Positions 11,015-24,523 are shown, counted from the stretch's first letter. The stretch: DNA of 64,000 bases from Klebsormidium nitens (GCA_000708835.1 DF237014.1:62001-126000); one strand, 5' to 3'. Numbers and translations are program-made. The notes: a model not told the origin generated them from the sequence alone.

Positions 11015-14000
11015 ATGGAAAGCAGCGGAGAGGATGTTGAAACTGGCGGCTATGAGGATGTTGTTGAGCTGATAGCAGCTGCTGAGGCGGACGAAGAACT
11101 TCCACGGGCAAGCAGGGACCTTGTTAAGAAAGTGCACATAGTTCTTGAAGGTGCTGTACTGCGCAAGAGGAGTATCGACGCAAGCCTAGCCAAAAGAGTG
11201 TTGAAAGTGATTCGAGCCCTTCTTCCCTCCAGCCTTAGAGAAGTTCTTGAAGAAGAGACGGTCGAAAAGCTCGGAGACATCTTTGATGCTCTTTTCAGGC
11301 CAGAGAAGCAGACCGGAACGACCTTTGCTGTCTTGGGGGACGTTCTATACACTGTGGAGGATCTTTGTGATACGAAAGAAGGTACATCGAAATACAAAGA
11401 CTAGGCTGTGCTTGGGAGATTCGCATGCTTCAAAGGAGAATCTGCGAATGGCAATATTGTGGAGGAGGAAAGATATGACGTACTGCTAGACTCACTGGTA
11501 CGTTCTGGGTTAAAATTTGCTGATGGAAGCACGTATCATTGAAAACTTGAGGTGCGATGCTTCTTGTTCCATCCAGCTTAAAGTGGACGCTTACATTCTG
11601 CAGGCAGGGAGAAGTGCGGTCCATGCTTCATCCCCAGACTGGTCAGACTGCAATATGGTAGGCTTCCTTTCAAAGTACGACGGGCGGCTATTGAGAGCTT
11701 ATCAGCCATCACAGAAGGAAGTGCTGCCAATCTGAAGGAGCTCCTGAAGCTCGAGAAAGATTGGTAAGGTCCTACCATATGCAATACCAATTTGAAGACA
11801 CCTGCATTAGATGAGCTCAAAAATGGACTGAAAGAGCTGCGGGAAGGATAAAAGACCGCTTCTAGATTCGACTGGACTTTTCACGTCTCAAGATAGTGCC
11901 ACTGACATAGATTTGTGATTTCTGCAGCACCATTCTCTTCACTCAAACACTTCCGAGCTGTGGGGATTTCCTGACCCAAGCAAGCATACTTGGTGAGTCC
12001 TATTAACCTTTGGTCTAGAGGATCTGAGCATTCTGACTTGAACGCGAAAACCGTTGTACTGAAAAGCGAGCTTTTAGTTTTCCAGCTTCCTGTGAAAGGT
12101 ACAAGTATCAAGACTTGGGGTGTGATAATCCGTTCTCATCTGTCATCTCAAGCTGGTCCGCTATTCCATCTTACATACGGATCAAGGTGATTGCAAAGTT
12201 GGCATGTTTACCATCAAATCATCCTTTCTGCAGAAATACTGTACCGGATCGTGCGGAAGCAGTCCTCTTTGCTTCAAACCGGTTTCTGCGGAGTGGAAAA
12301 ATGGAGAAAGTCTCTAAAAGAAGAGTTCTTGATGATTGCGAAGAAGCGGGATCCAGAGCTTTACAAGGAAATTAGAGCCTTCCTACTCTCGTACAACGCT
12401 TCACTAGGAGCAGCTCGCAGGTGAGTGTGAAGCAGTAGGACCAATATCGAGTGCTTAGCCTGATATCGTTGTTCAGATCCAACACATTCTTGCCTGTTCA
12501 TCATTCTCCAGGGCTTGGCAAGTGATGTCTCATGCTGTTTTAGGGCAATGGTTGTGAATCCATCCCAGGATTTTCAGACCAACGGGTTTATCCTCCTCAC
12601 AGCGTCTTTTCGGTCGAGTTCGAGAGGATCGTCATAGACGGAAATGAAGCGACGGCGGTGACGGACAGATGGCTGGATTTTGGTTCCAATCACGTCTCCT
12701 TCTACGCTTTAAATGAAGAGGTGCGATTTGCAATCTTTCAAAGGAATCAGATAATCAGGTTCTCAGGCACTGCATGTTTGGATTGTGCGGCATAATTTTC
12801 AATTTCGCAAGCCTGTGTCAGACCTAAATTGACTGATTTTTGATGCGGAGACAAGGGTCTCGACGTCTGCATGGCTTACTTGATAAACACAGAAAGCATA
12901 GACGCGCACGAAGAAATATTTCATCCGTTCTGCAGGACAAACGGCTGGAAGCAGACGAGGAGGGGGCAGCGCTTGTCGACCTTCCTTACGGGAGAATACT
13001 GGACCTAAAACGTTCGTGAACTTTTGATTTACAATCAATGAGATTTTTGAGAGTTGGAATATGATTATCAGTGAGAGAAAACTTCAAACGTCTTCATTGA
13101 ACACACTGCTTTCTTCTGAGGTCTCTCGAGAGGATACTGATAGACCTTCACTCCACTCTTCCCGGAAATACGCGAGACTTGTCTGCAGGTTCTTCTGCAA
13201 CAACTCTCAGCCTGGTGGCAAAGTCGGCGGCGGCCGGGCTCGCAAGCGCGCAGGTACTATCCGTATCCAATTCCGTCATCTGCTTTGGAAGTGAAAATGC
13301 TTTTCCTTCGTTTAGGAGGACTTTGCAAGCAGAGATACATGTTTTTCTCATCCCCTACACAGCAGTACGGCTTTCCTTCTCGTTTTCACGACACATCCTT
13401 CATATCATGCAGTTCTCGCAAAACGCCCAGTCTACGAAGGAAGTTAGTATCGAGATGAAGGACAAAGGTGAGTAAGTACATGCTCCATTGTCTTTGGGTA
13501 CCCTTGCCGTCAATTTTGCAGCGTGTACTCTGCGAGTACCGTGTTCAGAAAGAACGTACAAAAACTTGCGAAAGACATCTTTACTACAGAGAAGAGTTGC
13601 GACACTCGTTAACGATTTCATTCGTACTGGCTGCGCAGAGATGGTCACCGTCGAGCGAGTCATCTTGCCATGGCTGAACAGCAAAAACAAGCAGGTAGGT
13701 CAATCTTGACCTGCAAAAGTGACATCCTTTCGGCTTATTGAGCAGCTTCGGAAGAGGCGTTTCACCTCATGAGACGCGGCTAGCTCCTGTTGTAACCTCA
13801 ACGCCGCCGAACAGAGCCGGAAAATGTCCCCTATCACAGCGTGCTATGGTTTTCCCTTTAAGAGCAAACACTTGCTGGAGGTAGATTTGCAAACTATAAA
13901 ATGCTTAAGTCTTGCACCTGAAGGAGATTAGACTGCCTGCCTCTTGTGGCTCGGCTGTGCATGTTAACATAGTACAAACTTGGTCCAACTTCTTCTTGAG

Positions 14001-17000
14001 ACGGCTGCTCTCATTGCGCATTGCCCGAGATGTAGTACTTTGCAGGCCTTCCCTTCGCTGCAATCAAAAGGACTCGGTCGAGAAAACTCTGCATCATCAT
14101 CAAGGGCACCTCTCAACAGTGGAAGCATCGTAGGCTCAAGAAATCAGGGCAGCATAAGGAAAGCTTCGATCGGCATCCTACCCGGGAGGTCTGCGTCGAA
14201 GGTTAGCAGACTGATAGAAGTTTAAATCCAGTACCTCGTGAGTTTCAAGAGCTTTTGCCTTGCAGATCACAAGATATCCGTATGTGGTATCGTCATACGG
14301 TTTTCTCATCCTCCGGTCGATTTTGTGCAGTGTTCACAATTGAAAGGACGAAAGAGCCAGCTCAGTGACAGCATACTAACAGTTCTCCATTTTGCAGGAT
14401 TTACCTCAAGAGCTCGTCAAGGGGCCGCTCCACCTTGTCAGCACACGAACACCCGAACGTGCTGACAACAACAAAGAAAATCTTCCTCCAAACAATAATA
14501 ATGCTTTATCCTCACCACGGAAAGAAGGAGGCAAAATGACGACCAGACTGGACCCCGAGCTACATAATTGGGAAGATGTATTCAGACAGCCTCAAGGACC
14601 TGAAGACCACAGAGGTGCGTCGAACAAGAAGCGGCGCGTGTTTGCACTGGAGCCTTTGCATCTCGAAAGTTTGGTCTATGATACGTTGATACGTTGTTCT
14701 TAATAAGATTGAGCGTCTGATCGCTCGAGCTAGCTTCGCGCCTGTCCAACTGATATAACCTTATCTTCGAACTTACTTCAAGATCGTTCAGGTAGTGCGT
14801 CACGTGCAACGCTGAGGTGCCTTGGTAGCAGAAGTTGCACTCTACAGGTAGATTTTAACCTCTCTGATAAGCTGAAAATTTGAAGAATCTTTTTTGCAGA
14901 GACTCACTGTACGGCTTTCCAAGAAACAAGAAACGACCGGAAAGAGCTGACGCATCAAGAACACTCTTGCGGTGACAGAAGCGATATGCCGATCGAGATG
15001 TTGCGACAGCAAGTCCGAGGGCTTCAAGAGAAGGATAAGTGCAGACCAGCAGCAGGTGAGAATGACGATACACCCCTTCTTTCGGGCATCGTTGCGGGTT
15101 TCTTCCTGATCTTGGAACCTTTTCTTCATAGTTCTAACTAACCTTTACTGTCCAGAGCTTTTCGGAGGCGTATACCATACTTCTGCTTTCTGGAAGAATT
15201 GAGCCAGGTTATCTAAAAACAGGCGAAGCTTGCAAGAGGAGAATCCAGTCAAGCTTTCTAAACCAAAGAACATGCTCGTATTACAGAGGATGCGGATGGC
15301 CGAGGCAAAAAGGGAGGTGCGAAAAGGAGGGGCGAAGGTGGGGAAAAAGCAGATGAGGCAAACAAAGAGCTCTCAGAAAGGGATAAATCCTCCGCTGACG
15401 ATGACGACAGTACGAGAGCTGTAAATATCGGCAAGGATGCCGGTGTTGCAATCAAGAGCCACAGGGCTCTTAGGATTCCTCCAAAGCAGAACAAAGTCGA
15501 ATCTTCTAGCCCCGAGGGTGGGAAGAAGCCAGAGAAGGAAGCTGATACTGGGAGCCCGCACAATATCGGCGCAAAAGGCGGAGGAAAGGACGTGGCCGCA
15601 AGAGAGATGCAAGCGGCAAAAGTTCCTAAGGAATCTGTTAACCAGAAATACATTGCTAAGGGCAAATCAGAAGGGAGAAAAGTTGACAGAACGAAGGAAA
15701 ACAATCATGGCGCTTTCGAGTTCAAAGCTGATGAAGGCAAAGACAAAATAGAAGCGGAGAAAGAAGGCAGACTGCCCTCCAAAAAGCAGGGCGGACCAGC
15801 TAAACGAGGCGCAAACGAAAAGGAGGCAGTCCGGAATGACGGAAATGCCAACGGACAGCCTGATGATGAAGAAAAGGATCAGGTAAGATTCCTCAGGCTT
15901 TGTAATTGGGCATCCAAATGTGCGATAGTAAAGGGAGTCAAAATGTATCAAACTCTTCTTATTCCGAAGCGGGACAAGATGTGAAATTTTGTTTATGATT
16001 TCGAACTGCAGATCGACCATGGTAAATCCTACAGACCTACATTGGGATCCGACCCGATCGAGACGGACAGCGAGGCGCGTGGATTTGAAGCACAACCCAA
16101 AGCTGTCAAACGCGGAGCAAAAAGAGGGTGGCGGTCCGCGAAGAAAACCAATGACAAGCAGAAGGCCCGCCCGTCAAATGCGCAGAAATCGAGAGCATCT
16201 CAATCTGAGGAGGGCAAAAACGTAAGAACTTCACTCTAAAAGCCACCACGAGCTCACGACCTGATCCCAACGAGTGAATGCATCAAAAGGTGATCAGAAT
16301 CTACTAGCATTTTTAGTCTGCTGACTAATCTCTGAGGCAAAGGTTCTGAGAAAGCTTTCACAACAACTTTCAAATGAATCCTGCTTTGAATCATGAAGAT
16401 TCCGATGTTATCCCTAAGCACGTTAAACTCACTAACAGCCGGAAGGTTGATTGTTCTTGAACTCAAGGCTTCAACTACAGTAAGAATGCGTAATCATTAC
16501 CATCATCAACCTGCAGGAGGACAAAGATAAGAAATTGGATGGTGCCGTCAATCAAAAGAGTGTTGCTGTCCGCGCTTTGCAAAGGCGACAAAGTAGAACA
16601 AATCAACCCGACTCCGGTAAGCGGCGTCGAACTGTACAATCCTGTGATCGAACTTCTGCTAGTTCCAATGACGGCCGTAGGAGGGTTTTTTACCGAGCTT
16701 GCAGCTTGCTAGGGTCTGACTTCCTGAAGTGCTGGCTGACGGCTTTCGTACAAAGAACAATCTTTAGTACACAAAGTTGCTTCACCCATGCGATCAAAAA
16801 ATGCTTGCCTAGATCGTGTGCGATGCCACTGTCCGTAACAATAGTGATTCAACGGATTGATCAACCGCCTGTGTTCCGCAGAAGGAGATGCCTTCGACAT
16901 CCTACCGAAAGCTGCTGCGTGTGATCCAGAAAAAGTGAGTTTTGACTGCTGAAAATCACGTCGAGAAGATTGTACTCATGATGGTGAGAAAGTCGCTTAG

Positions 17001-19646
17001 CATTTCTCTGTAAGCGACGCCTGCTAATTGTACTATTTGCAATTATCTGACGAGACTCCCAGGCAACTAAAGAAGAACAATCACATCGAAATCATAGAAC
17101 TTCTCGGACCCTGCAGGGTGATAGTCCACGTACCCCGCTTCGGGGGGTTCAGCAGCGCTCAGAGTCTCCGGCGCCTCAGCTTAGGCGCGACAGCATGTAC
17201 CAGGATGAGCAACAACAAGTTGAAGAAGCCCTGGCTTATCTGCTTGAGGAGGAGGACCCTGATCAGACGAAAGGGAACTCCACCTGGAAGTCGGGAGATG
17301 ACACAACAGCGGGAGCTCCAGAGGCGAAGCTGGACTTGAATCCTGCACGCAGAAAGCCCCTGAAGCTGAAGACCGGGAAGCGGCAAGACGAAAGTGAAGA
17401 CAAGAAGCCCGCAAATTTGGAGGTGGGCTTGCCTGTGTCATCTGCTCTATGATCTTCCCCTATTTCTACAACGAAGGGGTCTTTCGTATAGCGATCACGT
17501 TGCGAGGTAGAAATTGTTTTACATTTGCACTCCTGGACGGTAGCTCTAAGAATATTCTAGGCGATGAAGATGGGCGCGCAGGTTCTTTTCCCTCCGAGAA
17601 GGGTAACATAACATGTGCGTGGTCTAATGAAAAGTTCAATGATCTGATTCCGACCATCAACTTCACTGCAAAGATTCATCTTTTCTGACGCTTCAACCAG
17701 ACTGTGTACAGTTGTCTGCCTGGAACGAAGACCTTCCTGATGCCGGCTTCGACGCACTGGAAGACCCCCCGCTTTCTCCAGCTCTTACTCCAGAAGGTGA
17801 GTAGCCTGGATCAGCTTGGCTCGGTAAAGCTCGTCCGTGATCGACACAACCACTCATCTGTGTGGCTGCCTGATTGTTATGCTTTCGAAATGAAAGAAAC
17901 GTCGACGTTCCACATGCAGAAGAAGCGCCTCTCAGGCTTCTCGCCGACCTCCCAAAGTCAGAGCGTCATTTGAGAAACGCCCGCCGAAATGGAGTCGGCA
18001 CCGAGGTCAAGAGCGCCAAGCCTTCTGAGAAAGAAAAGCCTGCACGCAAAAGTGCCCCTGCCCCAATTGACACTCTTCTACTGGAAACAGCTGCAGTCGA
18101 GGAAGAGCTGTTGGGAACGCCTGGTAAGTAATAGATTCGTCCACAAATTTAACACGTTTGATACGTGTCTCTCGTAAAAACATGTGATTCTTGATCCAAT
18201 TTTCAAAGGCTGGTAGTTGCACCCGAATGTGATCCGACGAGCATACGCTTACAGCGGGCGGTGGATTGGAGCCTAATTACTAAAACAGACACTGTCTATT
18301 CATGCAGACGAAGGTCTTCTGGATACGGAAGGAGGGACCGACGAGGGTGGACTCGGAGGGTAAGCTCTTCTTGGGTGGCTTTTGGACCTCGGCAAGTCTT
18401 CTCACGGATCCAGACTTGCTATCGAGGAAGATGAATTTTGTCTTCGATAGCTTGTTCTCGTTCCTCTGGCCAAGCGTTCTCACTGGTTCATGTTGTATGC
18501 AGAGCGGTCAAGATGATTGCCAAGATGGTGACGCAGCTGAAAGGCAAGATGAAGCTACAGTCCAAGAGGAAAGCGTCCAGCATCGTGGAGGATGCTAAGG
18601 AAGCCATGCAGGCGGAGATGCTCAAAGTCCAGAAGAAGGTCAAGAAAGACAGGTGACTTCTTATCCCGTTAACAATCTCTTACCTGATGTCCTGTTGAGA
18701 TCTCGTCTATGTCTCCTTTTCATGTAGGCGGACGTTTTTAAAGATTCCTTGAGTACCTTTATAACTCAGTTAGCATCTCTCTTTTGCAGTGACGAGTGCA
18801 TCCGCGTCTGCAAACGCAAGTTCGGCACAATTGAGGCCCAATTGCAAGGTATGTAAGGAGCCAAACGCACCATGCAATCATACGCTGTGGGCTCCGCGTG
18901 ATGCATCAGTGACCTTTTTCACCGCGGGCTCCACGTGATGCGGGTGGCGTTGAACCTACGCCGTTCTTCCTGACTTGTCAGAATTCCATAGGGAGCAGGA
19001 TAACAAGAAGAAAGACAGAAGTTCCCGGCCGTTGACGTAAAAATGCTGAAATGTCTTGCAGCCCACAGCAAAAAGATGAAGATGCTTCATGACAAGTTCC
19101 AGGCAGACTTCAAGCAACAATTGGACGAGTACGAGAACACGTTTGCGCATATGGACGACGCCAAGGTGGACATGAAAGAAGCGATCGACAAGACGAGTAA
19201 GTGGTCCCGGTCTAGCAACGATCAATTATAGCTTGGTCCTATGCAGAGTCTCGCCTGTCTTTCCCGAAAGGTCGACTCCCTCTCAGCGACTTACAGTGGG
19301 CGAACTTTCTGCAGAAGCTGCTCACAAGAAGTTGTTCGAGCAAGCTCAGGAGAGCGCCACCGAGATCCTTCAACAGACAGAGAAGAAGCTGCAGTCCATT
19401 AACAAGGTACGTAGACCGCTTCTCTTTCTCCTTCAACTATCGATAATTCACGGTATGATCTTCAAATAGTGCAACACAAAAGTCACGATGTTGTCTTGCT
19501 GGAAGCAGGAGGAAAATAGCACTCAACGCAGATATCCTGTGAGTTGCGCTGCTCAGCGCTGCGCATTTACGCCTCACAATTTGTTGCAGGGTGCACGCGA
19601 AATGAAGGCGCTACGTCAGGCCCTAGTCGGTATCACTGCCCTGTGA
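11015..19646 (+). CDS. SYCP2/Red1/ASY3-type meiotic chromosome-axis protein
   Basis: I could join 25 exons in phase to 1315 residues: 11015-11381, 11604-11763, 11928-11992, 12234-12420, 12603-12720, 12936-13011, 13189-13253, 13413-13467, 13522-13694, 14046-14201, 14398-14614, 14900-15055, 15287-15882, 16012-16221, 16517-16616, 16882-16934, 17063-17422, 17712-17796, 17920-18123, 18308-18359, 18503-18652, 18790-18848, 19062-19196, 19315-19406, 19590-19646. Residues about 1-260 are helical and ARM-like (FIPRLVRLQ, RRAAIESLSAITEG, EILYRIVRKQSSLLQ, LSYNASLGAAR). They lead into a beta-rich segment with DRWLDFGSNHVSFYALNEE, the arrangement of the SYCP2 N-terminal ARM-like plus Spt16M/PH-like domains. 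RKASIGILPGR (about 460-470) resembles the ASY3 N-terminal motif. A long Lys/Glu-rich disordered linker follows, then a coiled coil (about 1152-1305). Such proteins bind HORMA proteins and form axis filaments. The exon 6 donor (C|GTTCGT) is non-ideal, so exons 6-8 are the least certain. Family assignment is from remembered similarity. Confidence 0.75.
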
Positions 19647-20465
19647 TGCGTCCGACCGGATCCGGAACTTACGCCTCTAGCTGCCGCAAATGCATACCCA
19701 ACACATCCTGCTGTCGTGTAAGCAAAAGAAGCATACATCCTTCAATATAAGAAAAGTCGGACTTTTAACGGACTGAATTTCTAGAGCAGGCAAAAGGTTG
19801 CGCAGATGAACGTATGCTGCCGACCATGGAGCCATGGTGGAGGCGAAGTACGTTTACCTTCGATGGTCCCAAAGATCGAACTGATAGCTAGTCATGCACA
19901 AACCATGTCGTGTGCTCACTATTGGCGGGCATGTCACAATAGGATTCCCATTGGGGCCTTTTCTCTGGACCGATCGTTTGGCGGCCGACAACGAGCATGC
20001 CCATGCACGTTTGATGCTTACGGAAGTGTGGTGGCCGGCATGATCAGTTCAAGTGAACAGAACTCGTGCAGTAGGCATATCGGAGCCCGGCCAAGACAGT
20101 GGTGGATGCAGGTTTACGTCTACATATCAAGCATGCTATCTGTGACAAAGATATGATGTCATGCCTATCATCGAGGTCAGGCAGCAGAACCCTGTGAGCG
20201 GCCTTTCTGGCAGATACATGTGGGCGCCGTCGCAGTGCAAAATGAGCAAGAATGCAGACCCTGTGCCCAGCCGCAAGGCAATTCCGAGAGCCAAATTAAA
20301 GAGAGGTCACCACCAAGACACCTTCATGAGACAACGCTATTTGAACCCCACAGAGGATCTTTTTCAAGTCCATGCTATAACGCTGGAACCTGCACCTCGT
20401 GCACACAGGCTGACCTTTACTCGATTTGTCCACTGAACCCGTATCGTGTAGAGACCCTTTCGTGT
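19647..20465. other. Convergent intergenic region, nothing recognised
   Basis: This 0.8 kb holds the 3' ends of the axis-protein gene (+) and the cwf21/SR gene (-). I see no additional exon, repeat or RNA gene. Confidence 0.5.
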
Positions 20466-23400
20466 CTACTTTCGAGCGGATTTTTTTGGCCGCCTTTCGC
20501 TCTCGCTGTCACTCTCGCTGTCCGAGTAGGAACTACCCGAGAACGAGCTACCACTCCCCGAATTAGAATAGTCGCTCTCAGAACTTGCACGACGCTTGCT
20601 AGCCCGCTGCGCCTTCGGAGCTTCCTTCGTCACCTTCTTCAAAAGGTCGTCTCCCTTTTCGGCTGCCTTTGCAGACTTCGCTTCGGCCCCGGGCCTACCC
20701 TTCTTCCTCGCAGGCTCGTCATCCGACTCGCTCTCACTGAGCGGCCTCTTGGCCGGAACCCCTTTGCCCCTCGCTCTCTCGAAGCGCTCCTCGTCTTCCA
20801 AGTCCGACTCGTTGGGCTTCTGTCTCTTGCTCACCCCCCTCTCTGGCACGTCCCGGACTGGAGGGCTGTCGGCGCGCCGCTTTGCAGCCGCCACAACGGG
20901 CGCCACTGCTCGCTCGACCGCAGCCTGATCTTCCTCCTCGTCACGGCGCACCCTTTTGACCCGCGCCTCCTCTTCGGAGTCGGACACCGGCCGCCCCTTG
21001 GGCACGCCAGGCGCCGCCTCAAGGCCCTCATGCAAAAGGTCGTCAGGCGCAGCCCTCCCTCTCGCCCCCTCCGGCGCAGCTCGCTTGCGGACCGGCGACT
21101 CGTCCTCTGACGACGACCCGCTCAGCGAGTCGCTGTAACTATCTGAAGACTCCGAAACCGCTCTCTTTGCTGGCGGCTTCTTGGCCCCCTCCCCCACTGA
21201 CTTGCCCGCCCGTCCAGGGGACCTAGACCTGTCCCGTTCGTCTGGAGACAGAGCCTTTGGCCTCCTGCTGGGCACGACCGGCGAGTCTCCCGCAGGCGCT
21301 ATCGGCGACCGGCCCAGAGGCGCGGGCGACCTGGAGCTCGAAGGGCTCCGCCTACGAGGAGGGGAGCGCTCCCTCCTTCCCCCCTCCCGGCCATTCCTGC
21401 CGCGGGCCGGGGACTCATCACGCGCTCCCCTCCTACGCTCATCGTAACCCCTAGGCACTGGCGAGCGCCTCCGGGGGGGGGACCTTGCACGGAAAGGAGA
21501 GGGCCTCCGTCCACGTCCAGGGGGGCTGTCGTGGCGGAACCTCCCCCCCCGGGGAGGGGGCGGACTCTCCCGCCTGAGCCTGCCCCCGCGGTACGGCGAT
21601 GCAGCCCGCCTAGGTGGGGACCGGCCACGCCTGTCTGGAGACAACCTGCGCCTGGGCGGGGGGCTGACGCTCCTGCGGGGCGATCCGGACTCCCTGCGAA
21701 TGTCTCTTCTCGGCGGAGGAGGGATGTCTCTGCTCAGAGACCGATCCCTTCTCGGTGGCGGGGAACGGGTCACCCTCGGATGAACGGCTGGAGAAGGCCT
21801 CCTCTCCACTTCTCTTCTTGGGGGTGGGCTCACGGAGCGCTCGGGCGAAACGACTGGCGAGGCTTCTTTCCTTCTGGGGGGTGTGTCTGCTCTGCGCCCG
21901 CGCTCAGCTGACCTCCCCCTCTTTGGCAGATCTTCTGGGCTTCGGACTTGGGGCCTTGCAACTGCCCTCTCCTCAGTGTTCTTACCCCTGGACCCCTCAG
22001 GTTCAATTTCGGAGGGACTGTCGTGCCTCACTTTCTTCCCGTTGATTGGCGCTGTCGGCGCCGCCGCTCGCTTCTTCTTCCGCAGAGCCTCTCTTTCGCT
22101 CTCAGGGTCGCTCTCGCTCAGCTCGCTCTCGCTCGAGGAGAGCTCTGACTCGCTCTCTGACTCGCTGTCGTAGCGGCCCGTCTTCCTTCGTTCGTCCCTC
22201 CCACGTGACTTCTCTCCCGACTTGGCTGCTGAGCGAGCGTCTTCTTTTCGCCCCTTGCTCTCCTTTCTGCCCCTCCCCTTTTTGCTCCTTGCAATCTCAT
22301 CATCATCCTTCCGTCCCGATCTAGCCTTGCCACTCCTTTCCCCCACTTCCTCTTCTTCGCTGTCGTACCTTCGTCTTTTGTCCGTCCCCGCTCTGCCATT
22401 CTTCGGCTCATCCTCAAGCTGCCACCTGTCTTCCCCCCTGAGTTGTTTTGCTGCCTCTTCCGCCTTCTTTGCTTCAAGGGCCAGCCGCTCCGCCTCTTCC
22501 TCAGCAGCCCGCTTTGCCGCGGCTTTCTTCTCCTTCCTCAGCCTCCGCTCTTCCCTCTCCTTCTGCCGCTCCAGCTCGCGAGCCAAGCGCTTCTTCTCCT
22601 TCTTTTCCTCCTTTGCCTGCAAGAAAACGAGGAATAAATGTTAAGCCCAGTCTTGAGCTTTGAAGTCTATGCATGGACTGATGCAGGCCCCACGAGTCGA
22701 AAAGCAGCCTTGCAAGACTACCTGCAATGTCCGCAGCGCAAAAAAAAGCTTCCAAGAAAATCACCCAATACCTTCTCCAACCATATAGAGTGCCCTGGAC
22801 GCAACCCAGCAGACTGCAAATCTAGACAGTCAACAGCAGCTTGACAAACAGAATGAGCAAGAAGCTCTCGTTCACGGCATACGCAGGCAAACGTGGCCGA
22901 TAGAGGGCCAGATTCCCTTGAGGCGTGCTCACCTTCCGCTTGGCCGCCTTCTCTGCATCTTTCTTCGCCTTCTCCTCAGCCTCCTTCAGTATCCTCTCCT
23001 CTTCCTTCTTCGCTTCTCGCTCTGCAATCCTCTCGAGCTTCTTCTGCTCCTGAAGATCCCGGTCAAACGCCTCACCCTCCCGCACATTCTCAAGCCCCAG
23101 CGCATTCTGCAGGGAAGGAGATGAATCAGGATCCAAGTCAAAAACATGCCAAAAGCGGTTCAGCCAGTAGGCAGGACGCAGCAGAAGATCCGCAATTCAT
23201 TAAGACATGCCTATTCCCGCTCCACATGTAATCCTTTCACCAGCCTCCAACAAGACAACCTCAAATCTTTGCAATAACAAGCAGTTGACCAGATTTCAAT
23301 CTTTTGCTGCTACTTTTGTCAAACACCAAAGCTTGCTCTACCCTCCAACTCTAAAATACCAAAAGTATGGTACTTAAGGCACGCCACTAAACAACCTGCT

Positions 23401-24523
23401 GCTGCGGCATACTAAAGCAAAGGGAGAAAGGAGGATTCACCCACTTTAGCCAAAACACTCCAGTAATACATATCGGAACCATTTTAAACTGCTGCCGGCC
23501 CTAGTCTCCCACACGAATCACGATAAGTTCCAAACCCGTGATTGATTTTCCTTGATCCGGGTAATCTTCTGAACTCGCTGAACCAATCAGTACAACATCA
23601 CCAAGGGCTCATGCAATTGATCCTGATCGTACATAACCTCGCAACAATAGGGAACTTTCATCGCTGAGGGCGTTCGCTCTTCAAAGCAACTTTGCACAGC
23701 CAGGTTCAAAATTTTATATGCAATGACAAATCAGTCTCGTTTTAAAGTCAGTAGATTACCTTGAAAACCTCCATCTTCTTCTCTTTCCTCATGGCAATCT
23801 GATGCGTCTCCTGGGCCATGAACGCCGCATCTTCCACAACCACTTCAGCATTGGCAGCTTCGAGCTCCTGCCGCAACTCATCCACCTTCTTCTCGATCTC
23901 TTCTTCGTCATAACCCTCCTCCTCCAAAGATTCCTGAACAAAAAATCGTTGGTCAATTAGCATCATATACTCATTCCAAGATTGCAAGGAACAAGAGGTG
24001 CATAGCAGTAAAAAGAGGCTGGCAATTCAGGCAAAGGCCTTCTTGCGAGGATGCATAAATCAAGCACTTCAAGGAGCCGCCAAAGGAGTAGCATCCTATG
24101 CATGTGCAGAGATATACCAAGAGCTGGAGCCTTCAAAAATTGCAGCATTTTACCGCGCAGAATCAAATTGAAGTACCAAGAAAATCAACCAAACTTTTCG
24201 ACCATTACCAAAGACAATGTTTCCAATCAGCCGCACATGCAGGACAGCCTAAACTTTCCTATCCAGACATGTGAAGGTGCCAGTTAGGTCAGGTTGTGGA
24301 AGCATACCTGAAGCATTAAAATCTTGAGCTCAATCTGCCTTTTCTTTTCATGGTCCAGAATGTCCTTGTTGGCCTTCCTCAAGACACCACCTTGCCCCTG
24401 ACCATCCGCAAAATCCCTGCGCTCAATCTTGGTTTGCCTGTGCCGCACCAGGAACTTGTTTGCCTGCACATATCCGTTTGTTCCTGAGCCCCGAGCCGTC
24501 TGTAGCCCGATCCCATTATACAT
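20466..24523 (-). CDS. cwf21-domain SR-rich spliceosomal protein (CWC21/SRRM2-like)
   Basis: Four exons (24523-24308, 23933-23760, 23106-22933, 22616-20466), all in phase 0, give 904 residues. The N-terminus MYNGIGLQTARGSGTNGY is the hallmark of Cwc21/SRRM2 proteins, which sit near the catalytic centre of the spliceosome and contact Prp8. Exons 1-2 continue with the cwf21-type helical segment, including ESLEEEGYDEEEIEKKVDEL. Exon 3 and the start of exon 4 form a highly charged helix (repeated KKEEER and REERRLRKEKK-like runs). The last exon, 716 residues, is dominated by RS, SP, RRRSP, SDSES and PPRR repeats typical of SR-related matrix proteins. It ends with SDSESERRPKKSARK. It diverges from AP-4 mu across 826 bp. 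The repetitive GC-rich last exon also makes long antisense frames, which I do not regard as genes. A nuclear splicing role is well supported by the N-terminal motif. Confidence 0.9.

Noticed and set aside
20220-21110. Long + strand frame of 296 residues opposite the SR-rich exon
   Set aside because: It is the antisense shadow of a GC-rich, repetitive RS/SP exon. Stops are rare there by composition, and the minus-strand frame has the cwf21 hallmark and consistent splicing.
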